21,813 nucleotides of DNA from a virus. The notes beneath the pieces were generated by a model. That model saw nothing but the letters and a program-made list of their open reading frames with translations, was not told the origin of the DNA and searched no databases. Shown piece by piece: positions 1-4,896 of this stretch. Location: the IMG/VR virus record IMGVR_UViG_3300009285_003110, positions 1 through 21,813 of that record; one strand, 5' to 3'. Each line of letters begins with the position of its first letter. The stretch's first letter is position 1. Both the position numbers and the translations under genes were made by a program.

Positions 1-573
1 CACGACCAGGACCGGACGATCGCTGGTTTCCGCGAGGCGGATCGCCGTGCAGCGGAACCTGCCGATGGACGTCTTGTGGTCGTGTCGGCCGACGACGACA
101 CAGGCTGCCCGGTGGCGGTGCGCGGCGTCGGCGAGCGCGGTCGCTGCGTCGCCGGCGCGGATCTCGAAGCTCCAGTCCAGGTCGGCACCGGCGAGGGCGG
201 CATCGCGTAGGTAGGCACCGGCGAGGTCGGCATCGCGGAGGTCGGCACCGCGGAGGTAGGCACCGCCGAGGTAGGCACCGCCGAGGTCGGCACCGCCGAG
301 GTAGGCACCGGCGAGGTCGGCATCGCCGAGGTAGGCACCGGCGAGGTCGGCACCGGCGAGGTCGGCATCGCGGAGGTAGGCACCGGCGAGGTCGGCACCG
401 GCGAGGTCGGCATCGCGGAGGTCGGCACCGCGGAGGTAGGCACCGCGGAGGTCGGCACCGCGGAGGTCGGCACCGCGGAGGTCGGCACCGCCGAGGTCGG
501 GGGTCTGGCCCCCGGCGCGGGCCTTCGCGACGCCCTGCACTACCTGGTCGCGGGTCATCGGAGTGGTGGTCAT
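1..573 (-). CDS. Pentapeptide-repeat protein, 3' end beyond window
   Basis: An open frame of exactly 191 codons runs from ATG at 573 to the left edge with no stop. The start follows AAGGGAGGG at a good ribosome-binding distance. Residues 25-134 form about 22 consecutive A(D/Y)LXX pentapeptides (ADLRG, AYLRD, ADLAG and similar), the signature of right-handed quadrilateral beta-helix proteins. The N-terminal 24 residues are a short polar lead-in. After the array, residues 135-191 change character, with a hydrophobic VVVG strand and a segment ending in PVLVV. Pentapeptide proteins are known for DNA-gyrase mimicry and other roles, but no function can be assigned here. The gene is the last visible member of the leftward accessory cluster. 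The very regular repeats are coded by near-identical 15-bp units, so length variation is likely. The family call is firm; the role is unknown. Confidence 0.85.
   Translation of the reverse strand, partial: MTTTPMTRDQVVQGVAKARAGGQTPDLGGADLRGADLRGADLRGAYLRGADLRDADLAGADLAGAYLRDADLAGADLAGAYLGDADLAGAYLGGADLGGAYLGGAYLRGADLRDADLAGAYLRDAALAGADLDWSFEIRAGDAATALADAAHRHRAACVVVGRHDHKTSIGRFRCTAIRLAETSDRPVLVV
172..501 (-). repeat. 15-bp tandem repeat array coding pentapeptides
   Basis: About 22 head-to-tail 15-bp units, on the minus strand reading GCC(G/T)ACCTC plus two variable codons, encode the A(D/Y)LXX array. Variation is almost confined to the second codon (GAC or TAC) and the fourth and fifth codons (CGC/GCC/GGC and GGT/GAT). 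The unit is a coding repeat and not a CRISPR, because there are no unique spacers. Confidence 0.9.
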
Positions 574-592
574 GAGCCCTCCCTTGTCACGG

Positions 593-871
593 CTAGATGT
601 CCTGGAGCATCCGCCTCAGGATGCCGGCGGCGGCGCTGGTGTGGCCGTCGCGCACGTAGTCCAGGGCGGCGCGCAGGTCCTCGTCGTAGTGGGCGAGGAG
701 GTCGGGCGCGGTGTTGGCGAGGCGGACTAGCTCATCCGCCACGTCGCCGGCATCTACGTGGACGGTGGCGATGATGACCGGGCACAACCCGGTCGTCACG
801 AGGTAGGTGCGGCCCCTCTGGTCAGCTGTCGGGCTAGTGCGGCCAAACCGTGGTGCCGGTGTTGGGGTCAT
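593..871 (-). CDS. Small hypothetical protein, 92 aa
   Basis: The ATG at 871 follows GGAGGAAACTCT, a strong ribosome-binding site, and overlaps the stop of the upstream gene as ATGA, so the two are probably translationally coupled. The N-terminal 20 residues are Pro/Arg/Thr-rich and probably disordered. The rest reads as one strand (TYLVTTGLCPVIIATVHVD) followed by helices (DVADELVRLANTAPDLLAHYDEDLRAALDYV and an Ala-rich C-terminal helix). I recognise no family. It sits in the leftward accessory cluster and its product is probably a small soluble protein. Confidence 0.7.
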   Translation of the reverse strand: MTPTPAPRFGRTSPTADQRGRTYLVTTGLCPVIIATVHVDAGDVADELVRLANTAPDLLAHYDEDLRAALDYVRDGHTSAAAGILRRMLQDI

Positions 872-1089
872 AGAGTTTCCTCCGGGCCGAATAGCTCATC
901 CTCGGATTCGCCGAGGTCTGCGGTAGTCATGTAGACGCCAATCTTGGTGCCGTTGCGGTCGTGGACGTAGCCGGCGGTGGTGCCTGCCTCCGCCGCGTCC
1001 GCGATGGTGCGCAGGATGGATGCGAGTTCCTGATAGAAATGGAGGCCGTGGAGGGCGGCCACGTCACCCGAGAGGCTAAACCGGAACAT
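868..1089 (-). CDS. Small hypothetical protein, 73 aa
   Basis: The frame is open upstream to 1182, but the start at 1089 is preferred because GGAGGAGGAGG lies just upstream of that ATG and because the longer version would overlap the zinc-ribbon gene. The protein begins MFRFSLSGDVAALHG, has a helix HFYQELASILRTIADAAEAG and a short beta segment GTKIGVYMTTADL, and ends in an acidic tail (ESEDELFGPEE). No family is recognised. Its stop overlaps the next start by four bases (ATGA). Confidence 0.65.
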   Translation of the reverse strand: MFRFSLSGDVAALHGLHFYQELASILRTIADAAEAGTTAGYVHDRNGTKIGVYMTTADLGESEDELFGPEETL

Positions 1090-1106
1090 GGGACGCCTCC
1101 TCCTCC

Positions 1107-1220
1107 TCACGTGGGCTTGGGCTGCCACGTATAGCTGTGGCAGCGGGGGCAGGACTTGGGCGCGGGGACCATCGGCTGCCACGTGTAGCCGCAGCGCTGG
1201 CAGGTCACGGTGGTGGTCAT
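1107..1220 (-). CDS. Zinc-ribbon microprotein, 37 aa
   Basis: A short gene with ATG at 1220 behind GGAGGCCAA and TGA at 1107-1109. The 37-residue product holds two Cys pairs, C7-x2-C10 and C24-x2-C27, spaced like a four-Cys zinc ribbon or rubredoxin knuckle. Each pair is followed by the same aromatic block, YTWQP (CQRCGYTWQP and CPRCHSYTWQP), so the protein looks like two copies of one knuckle. Small zinc ribbons of this kind are common among phage accessory genes; the partner is unknown. The ribosome-binding site, cysteine spacing and fit between neighbours support a real gene despite its size. Confidence 0.75.
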   Translation of the reverse strand: MTTTVTCQRCGYTWQPMVPAPKSCPRCHSYTWQPKPT

Positions 1221-1245
1221 TTGGCCTCCATTCTGCGGTGGTGGG

Positions 1246-1929
1246 CTAGCTCACATCGCCGCGAAGGTAACGAAAAAGGCGTGCGTTTTGCCAGGTGCGC
1301 TCGGCGGCGTAGGCGGCGTCGGCGGCGTCGGCGGCGTTGGAGGCGGCGGCGGCGGCGTAGAAGGAGGCGTCGGCGGCGTTGGAGGCGTCGGCGGCGGCGT
1401 AGAAGGAGGCGTCGGCGGCGGCGTAGAAGGCGTCGTCGGCCTTGGTGGCGGCGTAGGTGGCGGCGTAGGTGGCGGCGTAGAAGGCGTCGTCGGCGGCGGC
1501 GTGCATCTCATCGACGGTGGCCTCGCCGCGGGCGTAGCGGCGGACCACAGCGATAGTGTGGCGGGGACGCATATCGCTGGGGTAGCGCGCCTCCCACAGA
1601 TGGAGTACGTGCTCAGCGCAGTCGGAGGCGAACAACCGCTGCGTGCGCGAGTTCCACGTCTCCACGCGGCGCAGGAGACGCGCAGCTCGCGCGACCACCT
1701 TGTCCGGTGTCTCTTGGACCTCGCCATCAGCTTCGGCCTCGTAGATAGCGGGGCCGAGCCATTGTCGGAGGTGCTCGGGTCGGCACAGATGGTAGCCACG
1801 CCGGCACGGAATGAGCTCCCCCTGGATTTCAGGCATCCACGCCCCCGGCTGGCCGTCCTGGGGGAGGTGCCAGCGGCCTGTGCCGCCATGACATGGGGTG
1901 CCGTCGAGGTTCAACGCTTTGTAGAGCAT
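1246..1929 (-). CDS. GYHLC-head / Ala-rich repeat-tail protein (DUF7666-like, putative-immunity-like)
   Basis: The start at 1929 is chosen over 1956 because AAAGGAGAGACC precedes this ATG; the product has 227 residues. Residues 1-70 (MLYKALNLDGTPCHGG, then PCRRGYHLC at 41-49 and AIYEAE at 61-66) resemble the small DUF7666-type phage domain, which has a conserved G(F/Y)H-x-C block; I match this by eye only. Residues 75-110 are helical and include ASDCAEHVLHLWE. Residues 120-140 (RPRHTIAVVRRYARGEATVDE) lead into an Ala-rich tract at about 143-210 with repeated DAFYAA, ASFYAAA and NAAD units, then a helical end (AERTWQNARLFRYL). That second half resembles bacterial proteins annotated 'putative immunity protein'. 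Function is unknown. The gene sits in the leftward accessory cluster. Confidence 0.7.
   Translation of the reverse strand: MLYKALNLDGTPCHGGTGRWHLPQDGQPGAWMPEIQGELIPCRRGYHLCRPEHLRQWLGPAIYEAEADGEVQETPDKVVARAARLLRRVETWNSRTQRLFASDCAEHVLHLWEARYPSDMRPRHTIAVVRRYARGEATVDEMHAAADDAFYAATYAATYAATKADDAFYAAADASFYAAADASNAADASFYAAAAASNAADAADAAYAAERTWQNARLFRYLRGDVS
1300..1510 (-). repeat. Degenerate GCGGCGT-rich coding repeats (Ala-rich tract)
   Basis: The 3' half of the Ala-rich gene is built of short degenerate repeats. On the + strand these read as runs of ggcggcgtaggt, ggcggcgtcggc and gaaggaggcgtc. They code Ala-rich helical repeats with periodic Tyr/Phe. Repeat phase is multiple-of-three throughout, so copy-number changes would keep the frame. 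Confidence 0.75.
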
Positions 1930-1941
1930 GGTCTCTCCTTT

Positions 1942-1990
1942 GCCCCGGCTTGCCACGGGGCCTGCGGGTTACGCCCCGATTGCTCGGGGC
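1942..1990 (-). promoter_or_regulatory. Two GC-rich hairpins in the leader of the Ala-rich gene
   Basis: Within the 70-bp gap upstream of the 1929 start there are two perfect inverted repeats: GCCCCG/CGGGGC (1942-1947 with 1956-1961, 8-nt loop) and GCCCCGA/TCGGGGC (1973-1979 with 1984-1990, 4-nt loop). All four arms share the same core, so alternative pairings are also possible. There is no T-run on the minus strand, so this is a weak candidate for a terminator and may instead shape the leader. Confidence 0.45.
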
Positions 1991-1999
1991 TGGCTCACC

Positions 2000-2224
2000 C
2001 TAGAGGGCGCTGACGACGCGCTCAATGATGCCGGACAGGTCCACCTCGTCAAGGTAGTCCTCCCAGTCGTCCCCCCATGCCAGGGACGCAGGACGCCCGG
2101 CGCGGAGTGCGTCCGTGACGGTATCGATGAGTTGGTCGCGATCGGCGGGTGTGCATCCGTCCCACCACCCGCCCGAGTCGCTCACCCACTGACGGAGGTC
2201 GTTGCGGGTTGTGATGATTCGCAT
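2000..2224 (-). CDS. Small acidic hypothetical protein, 74 aa
   Basis: The ATG at 2224 follows AAAGAGGAGACC, and TAG lies at 2000-2002. The protein is acidic and Trp-rich (WWDGC, WGDDWEDYLDEVDL) with helices TPADRDQLIDTVTDALRAG and GIIERVVSAL. It is the first gene of the leftward cluster, directly downstream of the regulatory region. No family is recognised. A hairpin GCGGCG/CGCCGC (2239-2244 with 2251-2256) sits just upstream of its ribosome-binding site. Confidence 0.7.
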   Translation of the reverse strand: MRIITTRNDLRQWVSDSGGWWDGCTPADRDQLIDTVTDALRAGRPASLAWGDDWEDYLDEVDLSGIIERVVSAL

Positions 2225-2265
2225 GGTCTCCTCTTTCTGCGGCGATGCCCCGCCGCTCTGACCTC

Positions 2266-2327
2266 CATCATCATAACCATCCGCGCCCTACCTGTATAGT
2301 CCGTGAAACCCGCTGATTATGATGATG
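2266..2327. repeat. Perfect 11-bp inverted repeat upstream of the leftward genes
   Basis: CATCATCATAA (2266-2276) is matched by its exact complement TTATGATGATG (2317-2327) across a 40-bp spacer. It lies 42 bp upstream of the first leftward start, and the first GTCCGTGAAA repeat falls inside the spacer. It could be a two-site operator or a leader hairpin. Confidence 0.6.
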
Positions 2328-2363
2328 ATTGTCCGTAAAACCAGCAGGGCCTTGTCCGTAAAA
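2299..2363 (-). promoter_or_regulatory. Three direct repeats, TTTYACGGAC on the minus strand
   Basis: GTCCGTGAAA at 2299-2308 and GTCCGTAAAA at 2331-2340 and 2354-2363 are direct repeats spaced 32 and 23 bp apart. On the minus strand the extended copies read GGCTTTTACGGACAA, GGTTTTACGGACAA and GGGTTTCACGGACTA. They lie 75-139 bp upstream of the leftward cluster. They are candidates for phage-specific promoters or regulator-binding sites. Confidence 0.5.
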
Positions 2364-2499
2364 GCCGCCTACCACAGAAACCTACGAAAACCTACCTTCT
2401 CATCACAAGGACCAACGACTATACGCGCGCGCCCCCGCCCGCCAAGGTACCAAGGATTCTAATAACCAAGGACTAGGTACTAGAGCACCTAACCACCAA

Positions 2500-2515
2500 G
2501 TACGTAACTACGTAC
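2500..2515. repeat. Palindrome GTACGTA-AC-TACGTAC
   Basis: A perfect inverted repeat with 7-bp arms around a 2-bp centre. It follows two ACCAAGGA direct repeats (2449-2456 and 2465-2472) and CTAG-GTA-CTAG (2473-2483). The loop is too small for a stable RNA hairpin, so a dimeric DNA-binding protein site is more likely. Confidence 0.5.
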
Positions 2516-2560
2516 CCCGTAACCCCCCACCAAATACTATCGCGTCATTATGTCTTCTTC

Positions 2561-2634
2561 TTCCTCGGGTGAGGAAAGGGTAACGGAGTTACGGGGGTTC
2601 TTAGGGGGAAAGAACCCTAGGGGAAACCTAGGGG
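2561..2634. repeat. Hairpin cluster with G-tracts
   Basis: Consecutive structures are TTCCTC/GAGGAA (2561-2566 with 2571-2576, 4-nt loop), GTAAC/GTTAC (2580-2584 with 2588-2592) and GGGTTCTT/AAGAACCC (2595-2602 with 2610-2617). Two CCTAGGGG copies (2616-2623, 2627-2634) follow. Four G-tracts (2593-2597, 2604-2608, 2620-2623, 2631-2634) could alternatively form a loose G-quadruplex. CCCCGTAAC at 2515-2523 also pairs with GTTACGGGG at 2588-2596. No T-run follows, so this is not an ordinary terminator. Confidence 0.5.
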
Positions 2635-2641
2635 CTCCACC

Positions 2642-2829
2642 TGCAACCGTTCGCACCTGCAACCACTCGCAATAAGCAAGATTTCCTAGCTAATTCTCAG
2701 CACTTTTGGTCACGAGCACATACCAAAGTATGCCCTTGGAGCGCAGGCTACATCTTATGGGTGACACTAGCTACGAAACGGGGAAATCTCCACTTGCGAC
2801 CCCCCTCGCAGTTGCAACCGTTCGCACCT
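2642..2829. repeat. TGCRACC...TCGCA elements including a 17-bp exact direct repeat
   Basis: The sequence TGCAACCGTTCGCACCT is present exactly at 2642-2658 and again at 2813-2829. Two variants lie alongside: TGCAACCACTCGCA at 2658 and TGCGACCCCCCTCGCA from 2795. Each is an interrupted palindrome of TGC(A/G)A and TCGCA half-sites. Further TCGCAC cores occur at 2875, 2897, 3020 and 3186. The arrangement looks like iterons or operators. Confidence 0.55.
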
Positions 2830-2844
2830 ACAAAGCTACCGCCC

Positions 2845-2859
2845 TGATACCCAGTATCA
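2845..2859. repeat. Palindrome TGATAC-CCA-GTATCA
   Basis: A perfect inverted repeat with 6-bp arms and a 3-bp centre, 23 bp before the first 31-bp repeat copy. Its size and symmetry fit a repressor operator. No repressor gene is visible in the window. Confidence 0.45.
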
Positions 2860-2881
2860 ATACCCAGCTCCCAGTCGCACC

Positions 2882-2912
2882 CTCAGCTAGTGTTGTCGCA
2901 CGCAACAACATG
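2882..2912 (+). repeat. 31-bp direct repeat, copy 1
   Basis: This 31-bp segment begins CTCAGCTAG and ends CAACAACATG; it matches 3171-3201 at 30 of 31 positions (C2887 against A3176). It contains the internal inverted repeat TGTTGT/ACAACA around CGCACGCA. Sequence on either side of the two copies is unrelated, so the boundary is sharp. Confidence 0.8.
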
Positions 2913-3024
2913 GGATACCAGGTTGACGCCCCCGCATGGATGTGCTACGTAGGGGGAGAGGGGGTCGCGGTCCTCCTCCGCGGGCAGAGCCTCACCGCGT
3001 TACCAGAGTAGGCCGCCGTCGCAC

Positions 3025-3040
3025 CGGGGGAGACCCCGGC
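3025..3040. repeat. Hairpin CCGGGG-GAGA-CCCCGG
   Basis: A perfect 6-bp GC stem is closed by a GNRA-type GAGA loop. It lies between the two 31-bp repeats. No T-run follows on either strand, so a terminator role is not supported. Confidence 0.45.
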
Positions 3041-3170
3041 TAGGTACGCAGCCGCGTCTGAGGCAGCACGGCACCTAGCGGCACGAGGCCCGTGAGACCC
3101 AGACGCCTGATATGCGCCGCCGTAGGATGCGCATGACAGCACCCGGTCACCGGCGGCCCCACCAGATAGG

Positions 3171-3201
3171 CTCAGATAGTGTTGTCGCACGCAACAACAT
3201 G
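3171..3201 (+). repeat. 31-bp direct repeat, copy 2
   Basis: This copy lies 289 bp from copy 1 and 101 bp before the small-terminase start. It differs from copy 1 only at the sixth base. The position just upstream of the terminase genes fits a promoter, an operator or a terminase-binding (pac/cos-type) site. Confidence 0.8.
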
Positions 3202-3302
3202 AACCTACGGAGCGCACTTTGCCTGATAGGGGCTACGGGGGAACCCCCTAGGGGCGACGGAAACCACGTGATGCGGCCCCATCCACCGAGAGGACTGCCT
3301 GC

Positions 3303-3878
3303 ATGGGACCTGACAACGAGCTCAACCCCGGCCCTACTCCCGACTACCCATTCCACGGCCCCAGCACTGCGTCCAGGGCCTGGCCTCGCATGGTCCCACC
3401 TCTGCCCCGCCATCAGCCCATGCAGGACCCGCCACCCGTCGCCTACGACGGCCCCACACCCATAGACCCACCTAAATCCCCGCGCAGGCGTGAACTCCGT
3501 CCTCCCACCCCCGGCCAGCAGCGCGCCATCGCCATCTGGGGTACTCGCCAGGTGCCAGCCGCTCCCGCCGTCGCAGCCATCCGCCAGTACTGCCGCTCCC
3601 TCACTCCCGAACTCATCGACCGCGCCCTCGCCATCATCCGCGACCCAGAGACGCCGCCTGCCGTGCAGATGGCCGGCATCCTCGGCATCGTGGACCGTGG
3701 GGGTGCGGCGCCGCGTAAGAGCGACGATACCCCGGAGACGCCCGGCCCAGACCTCGCCACCCTCATCCGCGGTGTGGCGCCGGCGGACCTAGCCGCGCTG
3801 GTGGAGCTCGCCAGGGCGGTGCGTGAGGCGAGGATGGAGGCCCAGGGCATCGTGGAGACGACGGCCACGGAGGGCTAG
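3303..3878 (+). CDS. Putative terminase small subunit, 191 aa
   Basis: The ATG at 3303 is preceded by GAGAGGA, and the stop at 3876-3878 abuts the next start. Residues 1-70 are Pro-rich and probably disordered, ending in a basic patch (SPRRRELRPP). Residues 85-135 are helical and include ELIDRALAIIRDPETPPAVQMAG, a pattern often seen in small-terminase and related DNA-binding phage proteins, followed by ILGIVDRGG. The C-terminal helices (DLAALVELARAVREARMEAQ) could mediate oligomerisation. Position at the head of the packaging module, upstream of terL, supports the call. The sequence alone is not diagnostic. The gene is strongly C-rich on the + strand, unlike the genes that follow. Confidence 0.55.
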   Translation: MGPDNELNPGPTPDYPFHGPSTASRAWPRMVPPLPRHQPMQDPPPVAYDGPTPIDPPKSPRRRELRPPTPGQQRAIAIWGTRQVPAAPAVAAIRQYCRSLTPELIDRALAIIRDPETPPAVQMAGILGIVDRGGAAPRKSDDTPETPGPDLATLIRGVAPADLAALVELARAVREARMEAQGIVETTATEG

Positions 3879-4082
3879 ATGTCTGACACCCTGCAGACAT
3901 GGTCAGACGTGGCCGCCACGCTCGCTGTGCGGTGCGTCGTCCAGCACGATCGGGAGGGGTGGTTGGTGCTCGCGTGTTGGGCGGTGCAGGAGGGAGCGGT
4001 GTCCCTGCCCGAGGTGGACACGGGACAGGGGGTAGCGTCGCTGTGCGGCCCTGCGCGGGGCCTCTATGGGGATGCTAGGTAG
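3879..4082 (+). CDS. Small hypothetical protein, 67 aa
   Basis: The ATG directly follows the previous TAG, and GGAGGG lies six bases upstream inside the preceding gene. The protein has a helix (LQTWSDVAATLAVRCVV), an amphipathic strand-rich centre (GWLVLACWAVQEGAVSLPEVD) and a Gly-rich end. Three cysteines occur without a CxxC pair. No family is recognised. It opens the run of tiny genes between the small- and large-terminase genes. Confidence 0.6.
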   Translation: MSDTLQTWSDVAATLAVRCVVQHDREGWLVLACWAVQEGAVSLPEVDTGQGVASLCGPARGLYGDAR

Positions 4083-4094
4083 GGGGGGGGAGCC

Positions 4095-4175
4095 ATGGAC
4101 CGTGACGGGGGGCTGCTAGCGGGCGGCATCGTGCTGACGCTGGTGCTGTGGGCGCTGCTGTGGGTGTGGAGGTGA
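4095..4175 (+). CDS. 26-aa single-span membrane microprotein
   Basis: The ATG at 4095 is behind a run of nine Gs followed by AG (4082-4092), a purine-rich ribosome-binding site. The product has a charged start (MDRDGG), one continuous hydrophobic helix (LLAGGIVLTLVLWALLWVW) and a terminal Arg. The charge pattern would predict an N-out or membrane-inserted peptide. It is short enough to be chance, but the frame fits exactly in the gap between two genes. Tiny holin-associated or membrane peptides are known in phages; no role can be assigned. Confidence 0.5.
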   Translation: MDRDGGLLAGGIVLTLVLWALLWVWR

Positions 4176-4245
4176 GGCAGGGGATAGGGTGCGGCTGCTG
4201 TGGGATGGGGAGCCGCTGTGTCCGGTGCGTGAGGGAGTAGGGCGC

Positions 4246-4437
4246 ATGATCTGGCGCGTGCTGCTCGGGGCGTATGCCGTGGAGGGGATGGCGGCGACAG
4301 TAGGGGTCGTGGTGTCGGTGCTGGATGGCCGGTGGGTGCTGTGTGGGCTGCTCGTGGGTGTGGTGGGGCTGGCGTGCCTGGGGGTGGGGATGACGTGGCG
4401 GTGCCAGGATGGGGCGCATGTGCGGGAGGAGGGATGA
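4246..4437 (+). CDS. Small two-span membrane protein, 63 aa
   Basis: The ATG at 4246 follows GGGAGTAGGGCGC; an upstream GTG at 4189 would add 19 residues without a better ribosome-binding site. The product has two hydrophobic helices (VLLGAYAVEGMAATVGVVVS and WVLCGLLVGVVGLACLGVGM) joined by a short loop (VLDGR), then a polar C-terminus. Size and topology resemble a small holin, but nothing in the sequence or neighbourhood (no endolysin) confirms this. The stop overlaps the following start. Confidence 0.55.
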   Translation: MIWRVLLGAYAVEGMAATVGVVVSVLDGRWVLCGLLVGVVGLACLGVGMTWRCQDGAHVREEG

Positions 4438-4619
4438 TGGTGCTGTGTGTGTTGTGTCGGGAGGAGGTGGAGACAGGGGAGGTAGTGCACTGGGCGTGCA
4501 TGGTGTGCCCGGTGTGTAGGTCGCGGCACGTGGCGTGCTGGTGTACGGAGGAAGAAACTGCGAGGGCGCGGTGTTCGAGCTGTGGGCATGAGTGGGAGGG
4601 TGCTCATGACGGTGTGTGA
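4434..4619 (+). CDS. Cys-rich putative zinc-ribbon protein, 61 aa
   Basis: Two consecutive ATGs (4434, 4437) overlap the preceding TGA behind GGAGGAGGG. The protein has nine cysteines: C5-x2-C8, C22-x2-C25-x2-C28, C35-x-C37 and C47-x2-C50, the last in CSSCGHEWEG, a typical zinc-ribbon knuckle. The frame is open upstream to 4332, but that part is a shadow of the membrane gene. It is the first of four successive Cys-rich genes. Zinc binding is inferred from spacing; DNA, RNA or protein partners are unknown. Confidence 0.6.
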   Translation: MMVLCVLCREEVETGEVVHWACMVCPVCRSRHVACWCTEEETARARCSSCGHEWEGAHDGV

Positions 4620-4896
4620 GGTGGGGCCGGCGGTGTTAGGGGAGCCGTGCCCTCTGTGTGGGGTGGCGATGATTGGGTGGCGCGCGACGCATATGACGGT
4701 GTGGCGGTGTGTGGTGACGGGGATGCCGATGGTGATGGAGTTGCGGGCTGGGTGGGTAGGGGAATGGCAGTGTCGGGCGTGTCTGGATATGTGGCTTGGG
4801 GAGGTGAGGGCATGGCCTGTCGAGCATGCGCACGTGGAGGGGCCTGGGGTGGCGTGTGGGGTATGTGAGGCGTCGCGGATGTTAGGGGGTGGGTGA
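4606..4896 (+). CDS. Cys-rich putative zinc-binding protein, 96 aa
   Basis: The ATG at 4606 follows GGGAGGGTGCTC and overlaps the end of the previous gene by 14 bp. Three CxxC pairs occur at residues 15-18 (CPLC), 56-59 (CRAC) and 84-87 (CGVC), with an extra C35 and histidines at 29, 74 and 76. Between the first two pairs lies a strand-rich segment (MTVWRCVVTGMPMVMEL), as expected for a zinc ribbon. The third pair may bind a second metal. The stop overlaps the next ATG as TGATG. Confidence 0.6.
   Translation: MTVCEVGPAVLGEPCPLCGVAMIGWRATHMTVWRCVVTGMPMVMELRAGWVGEWQCRACLDMWLGEVRAWPVEHAHVEGPGVACGVCEASRMLGGG

Larger units (their letters stand above)
2225..3302. other. Non-coding divergence region rich in repeats and hairpins
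   Basis: No frame here has both a ribosome-binding site and a protein-like composition, and the flanking genes point away from each other. The sequence is visibly richer in A and T than the genes around it, mainly between 2260 and 2900. From left to right it holds an 11-bp inverted repeat, three GTCCGTRAAA repeats, a hairpin and G-tract cluster at 2500-2634, TGCRACC...TCGCA elements, a 17-bp direct repeat, a TGATAC/GTATCA palindrome, two copies of a 31-bp repeat and a GAGA-loop hairpin. I could not find a convincing sigma-70 promoter. By position it should contain divergent promoters, and a packaging or replication site is possible. Confidence 0.7.

Noticed and set aside
172-501. CRISPR-like array
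   Set aside because: Units are contiguous 15-bp coding repeats without spacers and translate as perfect pentapeptides.
1137-2013. Arg-rich and Gly/Val-rich + strand frames across the Ala-rich gene
   Set aside because: They are frame-shifted or opposite readings of the GCGGCGT repeat; the minus-strand frame alone has a proper start and a non-repetitive N-terminal domain.
2894-2930. Sigma-70-like promoter with TTGTCG as -35 in the 31-bp repeats
   Set aside because: The expected -10 positions read ATACCA and CTACGG in the two copies, neither convincing, and the spacing falls outside the conserved repeat.
2706-3011. 101-codon + strand frame starting with TTG
   Set aside because: No ribosome-binding site, and it runs through palindromes and one 31-bp repeat copy; the shared SVVARNNM peptide is merely the translation of that repeat.
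3112-3465. 117-codon + strand frame overlapping the small-terminase start
   Set aside because: No ribosome-binding site; it begins in the repeat region and ends within the small-terminase gene in another frame.
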